Below are positions 1 to 5,703 of a stretch of 6,106 nt of DNA, piece after piece. Below the pieces are notes generated by a model that was given only the letters and a program-made list of their open reading frames with translations, made no database searches and was not told where the DNA came from. Each line of letters begins with the position of its first letter. Position 1 is the stretch's first letter. Both the position numbers and the translations under genes were made by a program. Source of the stretch: Elusimicrobiota bacterium (GTDB taxonomy: Bacteria; Elusimicrobiota; Elusimicrobia; Elusimicrobiales; UBA9959); NCBI GenBank assembly GCA_030637365.1, contig DAOWGR010000056.1, positions 1-6,106 of the forward strand, written 5' to 3'.

Positions 1-3
1 ATT

Positions 4-1731
4 ATGATAATTAAGAAAGGAGTAGCCGCCAGTATCGGCATAGCGATAGGCAAGGCTCATATAATAAAAGAGGATAATATCCTGGTTAAACAGAAAGCCG
101 TGCCGAAGGAAAAAATTAAAGCCGAAGTAAAGCGTTTTAAAGACGCTTTGGATAAAACAAAGAAAGATCTGGACAAGCTTAAAAATAAAATTTTAATAGT
201 GCTTGGCAAACAGCATGCCAAGCTCATAGATGTTCATCATCTTATTTTAAAAGATCCCCTTATTACAAAAGAAGTCGCGGGTCTTATCATTGAAAGGGGT
301 GTTAACGCTGAATTCGCGCTTAGTGAAGTGCTGGATAAAGCCGGAGCCGATTTTGACAAAATACAAGATGAATTTTTTTATGAACGCAAGCATGATTTAT
401 TTGATGTCGGCAAGAAAATTATTTTAAATCTTGTGCGTAAAGAAGTTACGACTTTGGATAAGCTTAAAGAAGATGTTATAGTTGTCGCCCACAATCTTTA
501 TCCTTCGGATACTCTGCATATTCGCGAATCTCACAGGGTTTTGGGATTTTGCATGGATTTGGGCAATAAAACAAGCCATACCGCCATTTTCGCGCAAAGC
601 ATCGGAATTCCCGCCGTTGTGGGCTTATCTGATATAAGTCATCAGATAAACACGGGTGATAATTTGATAATAGACGGTGAGCAGGGAGTGGTAATAATAT
701 CTCCCACCGAAGAAGTCATTAAAAAATACAAAGAAGAAAAGGGAAGGCTTTACAAAGAAGAATCGTATTTTCAGCGACTTAAGGGCATTCCCGCCATAAC
801 CCGGGACGGCCATAAAGTAAGTTTAATGGTGAATGTTGATTCTTCCGATAATGTGAAAGATTTAAAAAATTTAAAATCAGACGGAGTGGGGCTTTTTAGA
901 ACAGAGTCTCTGTATATGAATCGCAAAATCCCGCCGGATATCAAGGAACAAAAAGCGGCTTATTCGGCTGTAGCTAAAGCGATGCATAAAAAAACCGTTA
1001 TAATAAGAACAGCCGATATAGGCGGCGATAAAGTTGCCGATCTTGGCATTAAAGGTGTTAAAAATGAGGAAAATCCGTTTATGGGACTTCGCGGGATAAG
1101 GCTTTTTATAAAGCATCCCGATATGTTGAGAACTCAGCTTAAGGCTATTTATAAAGCCAATACCGAAAATAATATAAAGATTATGATACCGATGGTTTCA
1201 TCGCTCAATGAAATTCAGTTTGTTAAGGAAATTTGTTCTGTTGTTAAAAATGAATTGGCAAGCGAAGGTTTTATTATGGAAAAAATTCCAGAATTGGGAA
1301 TAATGATTGAGACCCCCGCCGCCGCTCTTACCATAGATTCTTTTTTGAATGAAATAGAGTTTGTTTCCATCGGCACTAATGATTTGGTTCAATATGTTCT
1401 TGCCGTTGACAGAATGAATCCATATGTTTCCGATCTCTATGATTCCTATCATCCTGCGGTATTAAGATTGATAAATGTCGTAATTCAAGCCGCGCATAAA
1501 AAGGGCAAGCATGTTTCGGTTTGCGGAGAAATGGCATCCGATCCTTTGGCTATGGGTATTTTAATAGGGCTTGGTGTTGACAGTCTTTCCGTTCCTATGA
1601 AGATGTATCTCAGGGTGAAGCATAAGATATGTTCCGCGAGTTTTGAAAAAATATCTGTCATGTCGCAAAATTTGCTCGGAATGGGAAAATCCGAGGAAGT
1701 TAAGGAAGCGGTATTGGAGGCACTGAAATAA
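4..1731 (+). CDS. ptsI: Phosphoenolpyruvate-protein phosphotransferase (PTS Enzyme I)
   Basis: Cytoplasmic enzyme that takes phosphate from PEP onto a histidine and passes it to HPr, the first step of the phosphotransferase system. The 575-residue product has the usual Enzyme I length and domain order. An N-terminal GVAASIGIAIGKA motif and a helical HPr-binding region (about 25-145) come first. The swivelling phosphohistidine domain has TSHTAI with His192 as the phosphorylated residue. The C-terminal PEP-binding barrel shows GLFRTE (Arg299), IIRTADIGGDK (Arg335), NPFMGLRGIRL, MIETPAAA (Glu436), GTNDLVQY (Asn459, Asp460), AVDR (Arg470) and VCGEMASDP (Cys507, the expected proton donor). No GAF domain precedes it, so it is PtsI rather than the nitrogen paralogue PtsP. 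The ATG at 4 matches the family N-terminus, but any ribosome binding site lies outside the window. Departures from consensus are GNKTSH where GGRTSH is usual, Gln198 where Arg is usual, and TESLYM where TEFLYM is usual. The partner HPr gene is not visible and may lie upstream. Confidence 0.94.
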   Translation: MIIKKGVAASIGIAIGKAHIIKEDNILVKQKAVPKEKIKAEVKRFKDALDKTKKDLDKLKNKILIVLGKQHAKLIDVHHLILKDPLITKEVAGLIIERGVNAEFALSEVLDKAGADFDKIQDEFFYERKHDLFDVGKKIILNLVRKEVTTLDKLKEDVIVVAHNLYPSDTLHIRESHRVLGFCMDLGNKTSHTAIFAQSIGIPAVVGLSDISHQINTGDNLIIDGEQGVVIISPTEEVIKKYKEEKGRLYKEESYFQRLKGIPAITRDGHKVSLMVNVDSSDNVKDLKNLKSDGVGLFRTESLYMNRKIPPDIKEQKAAYSAVAKAMHKKTVIIRTADIGGDKVADLGIKGVKNEENPFMGLRGIRLFIKHPDMLRTQLKAIYKANTENNIKIMIPMVSSLNEIQFVKEICSVVKNELASEGFIMEKIPELGIMIETPAAALTIDSFLNEIEFVSIGTNDLVQYVLAVDRMNPYVSDLYDSYHPAVLRLINVVIQAAHKKGKHVSVCGEMASDPLAMGILIGLGVDSLSVPMKMYLRVKHKICSASFEKISVMSQNLLGMGKSEEVKEAVLEALK

Positions 1732-1732
1732 A

Positions 1733-1771
1733 GTGGCGCGGCAGGCAACAGCGCGGCAGTGTGGCAGAGAT
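1733..1771 (+). repeat. Degenerate octamer array in ptsI-lepA spacer
   Basis: The spacer is strikingly GC-rich compared with its flanks and can be read as five units: GTGGCGCG at 1733, GCAGGCA (one base short) at 1741, ACAGCGCG at 1748, GCAGTGTG at 1756 and GCAGAGAT at 1764. All fit RYRGN with G at alternate later positions. A perfect 9-bp direct repeat, GCGCGGCAG, recurs at 1736 and 1751. The last unit carries the only Shine-Dalgarno-like purines for lepA (AGAGA at 1766-1770), nine bases before its ATG. The periodicity is visible directly. That it is a repeat family is inferred from similar octamers in the next spacers. Confidence 0.55.
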
Positions 1772-1779
1772 AAAACAAC

Positions 1780-3591
1780 ATGACTATAAAAAATATTAGA
1801 AATTTTTCAATAGTGGCGCATATAGACCATGGCAAATCCACTTTGGCCGACAGGCTTATGGAGATTACAAACACCGTTTCCAAAAGGCAGATGAAAGAAC
1901 AATTTTTAGACGGAATGGAGCTTGAGAGAGAAAGGGGAATAACCATAAAGGCCAAAGCGGTAAGAATGAAGTATAAGTCCCAAAAGACCGGAGAAGAATA
2001 TATTTTAAATCTGATAGACACTCCCGGACATGTTGATTTTTCTTACGAAGTTTCAAGAGCGCTTGCCGCTTGCGAAGGCGTTCTTCTTTTGGTTGATGGT
2101 TCTCAGGGAGTTGAAGCGCAGACGCTCGCGCACGCTCATTTGGCGCATAAGTTGAATCTTAAAGTTATTCCCGTTATAAATAAAATTGATTTGGAGCATG
2201 CCGACGCCGATGCTACCGAAGAACAAGTTTGGGAGATTTTAAAAAATCCCACGCTCGCGACAAGAGTAAGCGCAAAAAGCGGAAGCGGCGCCCATGAAAT
2301 ACTTGAAAGAATAATTGAAGAAATTCCTCACCCCAAAGGCTCTTCGGACAATCTTTTGCGAGCTTTGATTTTTGATTCTTATTATGATTCTTACAGAGGC
2401 GTTATAATTTTTGTCAAAATCATAGACGGAAAGATAAAGGCTAAGATGAATGTTTCTTTATATTCGTCCAAAGCCGCTTATAAAGTTGAAGAGGTCGGAT
2501 ATCTTATTCCGAAACTTATTAAATCCAAAGGTCTTGAAGCGGGAGAAGTGGGATATATTGTAACGGGAATTAAGGATATACATGAAATTAAAATGGGAGA
2601 CACCGTTTTTGAAAAAGGCAAATCAATAATTCCGTTTGAAGGTTATGAGGATATTCATCCGGTGGTATTCGCGGGTTTTTTTCCCATAAACAGTTCCGAT
2701 TACACACTGCTTAAAACCGCTATAGAAAAACTTAATCTTACCGATTCCGCTTTTTCATATCAAGGAGAGTCGTCAAGAGCGTTGGGGTTTGGATTTAGAT
2801 TGGGATTTATGGGCTTATTGCATATGGACATTGTCAGAGAGCGGCTTGAGCGAGAATTCAATTTAGCGCTTATAGCCACCAATCCGAATGTTGTTTACCG
2901 AGTTAAGGCCAAAGACACGCGACATGGGGAAAGTAAATATGTTGAAATTTCAAATCCGGCGGAATTTCCTGCGTATGGCGATATAGCGGATATTCAAGAG
3001 CCTTTTGTGAAAGCGTCCATATTAAGTCCTTTAAGATATATGGAAGGGGTTTTAAATCTTCTTAAAGAAAAGCGCGGCGAGCATATTAAAATTGAATATA
3101 TATCGTCCACAAAACTTGTCATAGAATATCTTTTGCCGCTTAGCGAGATAATAATTGATTTTTATGATAAGCTTAAGTCCGTTTCAAAAGGTTACGCTTC
3201 TTTTGACTATGAGTTTCATGGATATGCGTCTTCGGATATGTCAAGAATAGAAATATTGCTTCATGGCGAAGTTGTGGACGCGCTCAGTTTTATAGTTCAT
3301 AAATCAAAAGCTCAAACCAATTCAAGACAAATTTGCGAAAAATTAAAAGAAGTTATCAGCAGGCAGATGTTTGAAGTCGCCATTCAGGCGAGAGTCGGCG
3401 GGAAAATAATAGCGAGAGAGACAATTCCCGCGATGAGAAAAGATGTTATAGCCAAATGTTATGGCGGAGATATTACGCGGAAACGAAAGCTTCTTCAGAA
3501 ACAAAAAGAAGGCAAGAAAAGAATGAAGGTTCTTGGAAATGTGGAAATTCCGCAAGAAGCTTTTTTATCGCTTTTAAAAATAAATCAATAA
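1780..3591 (+). CDS. lepA: Elongation factor 4 (LepA), translational GTPase
   Basis: Ribosome-associated GTPase that acts on stalled or mistranslocated ribosomes and in 30S maturation. The 603-residue length is typical. All G motifs are intact: AHIDHGKS (13-20), RGIT (52-55), DTPGH (80-84, with His84 the expected catalytic histidine), NKID (134-137) and SAKSG (164-168). EF-G-like domains II, III and V follow, with RALGFGFRLGFMGLLHMD at 333-350. The LepA-specific C-terminal domain ends with AKCYGGDITRKRKLLQKQK (558-576) and GNVEIPQEAF (586-595), which separates it from EF-G, TypA and TetM. The N-terminus MTIKNIRNFSIVAHIDHGKS fixes the start at 1780. The ribosome binding site is weak (AGAGA, nine bases upstream) and lies in the octamer array. 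It follows ptsI by 48 nt and precedes lepB by 56 nt, the common lepA-lepB arrangement. Nothing suggests a broken or transferred gene. Confidence 0.98.
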   Translation: MTIKNIRNFSIVAHIDHGKSTLADRLMEITNTVSKRQMKEQFLDGMELERERGITIKAKAVRMKYKSQKTGEEYILNLIDTPGHVDFSYEVSRALAACEGVLLLVDGSQGVEAQTLAHAHLAHKLNLKVIPVINKIDLEHADADATEEQVWEILKNPTLATRVSAKSGSGAHEILERIIEEIPHPKGSSDNLLRALIFDSYYDSYRGVIIFVKIIDGKIKAKMNVSLYSSKAAYKVEEVGYLIPKLIKSKGLEAGEVGYIVTGIKDIHEIKMGDTVFEKGKSIIPFEGYEDIHPVVFAGFFPINSSDYTLLKTAIEKLNLTDSAFSYQGESSRALGFGFRLGFMGLLHMDIVRERLEREFNLALIATNPNVVYRVKAKDTRHGESKYVEISNPAEFPAYGDIADIQEPFVKASILSPLRYMEGVLNLLKEKRGEHIKIEYISSTKLVIEYLLPLSEIIIDFYDKLKSVSKGYASFDYEFHGYASSDMSRIEILLHGEVVDALSFIVHKSKAQTNSRQICEKLKEVISRQMFEVAIQARVGGKIIARETIPAMRKDVIAKCYGGDITRKRKLLQKQKEGKKRMKVLGNVEIPQEAFLSLLKINQ

Positions 3592-3593
3592 AT

Positions 3594-3641
3594 ATAGCTA
3601 AACAGCTCGGCAGCAGAATAGAAAAAACACTTTGTAGGGAG
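3594..3641 (+). repeat. In-phase RYAG octamer array in lepA-lepB spacer
   Basis: Six consecutive 8-nt frames fill most of the spacer: ATAGCTAA at 3594, ACAGCTCG at 3602, GCAGCAGA at 3610, ATAGAAAA at 3618, AACACTTT at 3626 and GTAGGGAG at 3634. Five of the six begin RYAG, a tetramer expected about once in 64 positions at equal base frequencies. ACAGCTCG differs by one base from the ACAGCGCG unit before lepA. The final octamer contains the lepB ribosome binding site, so the array runs directly into the translation signal. The units are degenerate, so this is an aged or fast-diverging array, if it is a true repeat. Confidence 0.5.
3636..3641 (+). promoter_or_regulatory. Ribosome binding site of lepB
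   Basis: AGGGAG lies six bases before the ATG at 3648 and is one of the two clear Shine-Dalgarno sequences in the window. It supports that start. It forms the end of the last octamer of the spacer array. The following GAGATA string (3639-3644) is also found before lepA (1767-1772) and before the zinc-ribbon gene (5694-5699). Confidence 0.8.
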
Positions 3642-3647
3642 ATATAA

Positions 3648-4640
3648 ATGGAAGAAAAACTTTTTTGGATAGGCATGATTGTGGGAAGCCATTTGTTTTT
3701 GTCGCATTATTTTAAAGATAAGAAAAAATTCAAGTCTGAAAAGTTTACGAAAATTTGGCATTCAATATTTTTCGGCATTATCTTTTTTGCCGGCGCCGTA
3801 ATGCTTGCCGTAAGTTTAGGCAGCAGGCAAGGCGAAGTTGTGACCGCTGTTTTATTTTCAAAAAAGCAGATTATTTACGGCGTGATAGCGGCTGTTCTCG
3901 CCGGTTTATGGGTTTTCTGGCGGAGTGGGAAAAAAAATATTGATGCCAAGACCGCCAATAAACTTATAAAAAGCGATATGGAATGGTCTGAGACCGTTTT
4001 CTCAGCGGTAATTTTGGCCTCTATTGTCATGTATTTATTCGTTCAAGCTTTTAAAATCCCGTCAGGTTCCATGAAAAGCACATTTTTAGTGGATGACCAT
4101 TTATTTGTAAACAAGTTTATCTACGGCATTAGAATTCCTTATACAAAAAAGAAGATTTTTAATTTTCGTGAAATTCGTCGCGGAGAAATAATCGTGTTTC
4201 AGTTTCCATCTTCCGATCCCGATGAATTTCAATGCGGCGGCTCGCAATACGGAAAAGATTTCATAAAAAGAGTTATCGGTCTTCCTGGCGACAAGGTCCA
4301 AGTCAAGAAAGGAGTTGTTTATATAAATGATGAGCGTATTGACGAGGATTACGCGCAGTATGTGGACGGCTTTAACAGGTATCCCGTGTTTTCCGATAAA
4401 ATTGCCGATAAAGATTATCAGGAGTATTGGGAAAAGAGAGAGCTCGGCAAAATATTTGCGGAATATGTGAGAGATAATTTCGGTCCTGTGAAGGTTCCAA
4501 TGGGGCATTATCTTGTTTTGGGAGATAATCGCGATCGTTCATGCGATTCAAGATATTGGGGGCCGGTGCCGGAACATTTAATTAAAGGCCGAGCTTGGTT
4601 TATTTATTGGCCGTTTTCAAGAATGGGAGTGCCGAAGTAA
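3648..4640 (+). CDS. lepB: Signal peptidase I, type with N-terminal multi-span extension
   Basis: Membrane-anchored serine protease (S26 family) that removes signal peptides from exported preproteins on the outer face of the cytoplasmic membrane. The Ser/Lys dyad is clear: PSGSM with Ser141, and DFIKRVIGLPGD with Lys207. The C-terminal box GDNRDRSCDSRYWGPVP (292-308) is intact. Four hydrophobic segments precede the catalytic domain, at about 5-20, 38-57, 74-91 and 114-133. Lysine-rich loops at 22-36 and 92-110 predict, by the positive-inside rule, an N-out topology that places the catalytic domain outside. E. coli LepB has two spans. There is an insertion before the catalytic lysine (about 191-203) carrying Cys196. 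The only other cysteine is Cys299, inside the GDNRD box. The residues after Ser-Met are KSTF where a proline-threonine-leucine pattern is usual. The start is set by AGGGAG six bases upstream. It is probably co-transcribed with lepA. Confidence 0.95.
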   Translation: MEEKLFWIGMIVGSHLFLSHYFKDKKKFKSEKFTKIWHSIFFGIIFFAGAVMLAVSLGSRQGEVVTAVLFSKKQIIYGVIAAVLAGLWVFWRSGKKNIDAKTANKLIKSDMEWSETVFSAVILASIVMYLFVQAFKIPSGSMKSTFLVDDHLFVNKFIYGIRIPYTKKKIFNFREIRRGEIIVFQFPSSDPDEFQCGGSQYGKDFIKRVIGLPGDKVQVKKGVVYINDERIDEDYAQYVDGFNRYPVFSDKIADKDYQEYWEKRELGKIFAEYVRDNFGPVKVPMGHYLVLGDNRDRSCDSRYWGPVPEHLIKGRAWFIYWPFSRMGVPK

Positions 4641-4658
4641 GAAGATTGGAAAACAGCG

Positions 4659-4753
4659 TAGATACGGGAATATGTTGATACGGTGATAAGAAAAAATGAG
4701 TTTCCTTATTGATTTATCTTCCATATTACCGTGTTTACATATCATCGTAGTTG
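4659..4753. repeat. Inverted octamer element between lepB and metF
   Basis: On the + strand four in-phase octamers fit NNRATANG: TAGATACG (4659), GGAATATG (4667), TTGATACG (4675) and GTGATAAG (4683). On the - strand, reading from 4753 leftwards, similar units appear: CAACTACG, ATGATATG, TAAACACG, GTAATATG and GAAGATAA (ending at 4714). The two arms pair. Bases 4670-4688 match 4724-4742 over 19 positions with one mismatch (4676/4736) and three G-U pairs (4677/4735, 4679/4733, 4685/4727). After a 2x2 internal loop, 4663-4667 pairs with 4745-4749. No long T-tract follows, so a classical intrinsic terminator is unlikely. It could be an mRNA hairpin, a small non-autonomous repeat element, or a processing or attenuation site. 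Confidence 0.65.
4686..4709 (+). other. Apical hairpin inside the inverted element
   Basis: ATAAGAAA (4686-4693) can pair with 4701-4709 with a single bulged C, giving eight base pairs around a seven-base loop. It competes with the innermost three pairs of the larger stem (4686-4688 with 4724-4726), so the two can form together only with slight fraying. The stem is mostly A-T and is weak as a terminator. Confidence 0.4.
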
Positions 4754-4761
4754 TATATTAT
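4734..4761 (+). promoter_or_regulatory. Candidate sigma-70-type promoter of metF
   Basis: TTTACA (4734-4739) and TATTAT (4756-4761) are separated by 16 bases, close to the housekeeping -35/-10 pattern. Transcription would begin around 4767-4770, only a few bases before the ATG at 4773. That fits the lack of any Shine-Dalgarno sequence before metF and suggests a leaderless or near-leaderless message. The -35 box lies in the right arm of the inverted element. AT-rich spacers give such matches by chance, so confidence is low. Confidence 0.3.
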
Positions 4762-4772
4762 TCGGTTTTATT

Positions 4773-5648
4773 ATGAAAATAACGGAAAGATTAAAAGATA
4801 AAAGAAAAATATTTTCATTTGAGTTTTATCCCCCTAAAACCGAAAATGACGCGATTAGACTTCAGTCAACCATAAAAGAATTGAAGGAACTTAAACCCGA
4901 CTTTGTTTCCATTACCAATTCTTCCACGGGAACGGTTCCGTATAGAACCGTCGGTTTATCAAAAGCGTTAAAGGAAAAAACCGGTTTTGAGATTATGGTT
5001 CATCTTACTTGCGTGTCTCACACAAAAAAAGAGATAAAAGAAATTGTTTCCAATTTAAAAGAAATAGGCATAGATAATGTGTTGGCTTTAAGGGGTGATA
5101 TCCCGGATAAAGAAACAATTGAAATAAAGAAAGATTATGTTTATGCCAATGAATTGGTGGAAGATTTAAGAGCTATGGGTGATTTTGCCATAGGAGTTGC
5201 GGCGTATCCCGAAAAGCATCCCCAAGCTTCAACTCTCAAAGATGATATTTTAAATCTGAAAAAGAAAATTGACGCGGGAGCGGACTTTGCAATAACTCAG
5301 CTTTTTTTTGATAATAAATCTTATTTTAATTTTATGGATAAATGCGCTCAAATGCATGTGAATATCCCCATAATTCCGGGGATAATGCCTGTAACAAGCT
5401 ATAAACAGCTTTCAAATTTCACTGAAATGATGGGAGTGGCGATACCGGAGGATTTGGCCGGAAATATTGAAAAATATTCAAAAGATAAAGAATCTCTCAT
5501 GAAATTCAGCATAGATTATGCCACCGCTCAGTCTTTTCAGTTGCTGGAAAATGGGGCAAATGGAATTCATTTTTACACATTAAATCGTTCAAAAGCCACA
5601 AAGCAGATACTTAAGAACATTATGGCTCATGTGGGAATAAAGGATTAG
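4773..5648 (+). CDS. metF: 5,10-methylenetetrahydrofolate reductase
   Basis: Flavoprotein that reduces 5,10-methylene-THF to 5-methyl-THF, the methyl donor for methionine synthesis, in the cytoplasm. The 291-residue product is one MTHFR barrel. It shows FSFEFYPPKT with Glu16 (catalytic acid equivalent of E. coli Glu28), VHLTC with His77, LALRGD with Asp109 (FAD contact), YANELV, VAAYPEKHP (142-150), NLKKKIDAGADFAITQLFFD with Gln176 (folate contact), IIPGIMPVTSYKQL and IHFYTLNR. The frame is open from a GTG at 4731, but that codon lies inside the inverted repeat and its 14 extra residues have no family counterpart, so the ATG at 4773 is preferred. Neither start has a Shine-Dalgarno sequence. 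The loop after strand FVSIT reads NSSTGTVPYRT, whereas most homologues have a glycine-rich YGA-type loop of the same length. That is a real sequence variant with unknown consequence. No other methionine-pathway gene is in the window. Confidence 0.93.
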   Translation: MKITERLKDKRKIFSFEFYPPKTENDAIRLQSTIKELKELKPDFVSITNSSTGTVPYRTVGLSKALKEKTGFEIMVHLTCVSHTKKEIKEIVSNLKEIGIDNVLALRGDIPDKETIEIKKDYVYANELVEDLRAMGDFAIGVAAYPEKHPQASTLKDDILNLKKKIDAGADFAITQLFFDNKSYFNFMDKCAQMHVNIPIIPGIMPVTSYKQLSNFTEMMGVAIPEDLAGNIEKYSKDKESLMKFSIDYATAQSFQLLENGANGIHFYTLNRSKATKQILKNIMAHVGIKD

Positions 5649-5664
5649 GCAATTAAGCAATGCG
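5649..5664 (+). repeat. GCAAT octamer pair after metF
   Basis: GCAATTAA at 5649 is followed directly by GCAATGCG at 5657, two adjacent octamers sharing their first five bases. They begin immediately after the metF stop codon. The pair continues the 8-nt spacing seen in the other spacers, but two copies alone are weak evidence. Confidence 0.35.
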
Positions 5665-5683
5665 TGCCTGTGGCGCAGGCATG
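5663..5683 (+). other. GC-rich hairpin downstream of metF
   Basis: CGTGCCTG (5663-5670) pairs with CAGGCATG (5676-5683), eight pairs including one G-U, around the five-base loop TGGCG. It sits 15 bases after the metF stop. The following bases are G-rich rather than a T-tract, so it does not look like an intrinsic terminator. It may protect the metF 3' end or be part of the spacer repeat. Confidence 0.5.
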
Positions 5684-5691
5684 GGACGGGT

Positions 5692-5696
5692 GGGAG
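5692..5696 (+). promoter_or_regulatory. Ribosome binding site of zinc-ribbon gene
   Basis: GGGAG lies seven bases before the ATG at 5704 and supports that codon over the in-frame ATG at 5722. The surrounding octamer GGTGGGAG (5689-5696) matches the lepB site octamer GTAGGGAG in six of eight positions, and both continue with ATA. Confidence 0.7.
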
Positions 5697-5703
5697 ATAG
5701 ATT

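Noticed and set aside
4..1731. Identity as PtsP (nitrogen PTS) or PEP synthase
   Set aside because: There is no GAF domain, and the 575-residue length with a complete HPr-binding region matches PtsI. PEP synthase has a different, larger N-terminal ATP-binding domain.
1485..2021. 178-codon open frame on the - strand across the ptsI-lepA junction
   Set aside because: It overlaps two strongly supported genes on the other strand, covers the ptsI-lepA spacer, and its low-complexity hydrophobic translation resembles no family I know.
3592..3647. A small gene in the lepA-lepB spacer reading through in another frame
   Set aside because: The available open frame begins inside lepA and its product is the out-of-frame reading of the conserved LepA C-terminus.
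4101..4508. 135-codon - strand open frame within lepB
   Set aside because: It lies wholly within the conserved catalytic part of lepB, so it is best explained as an antisense shadow.
5663..5683. Hairpin after metF as an intrinsic terminator
   Set aside because: The stem is good, but the bases that follow are G-rich and contain no T-tract.
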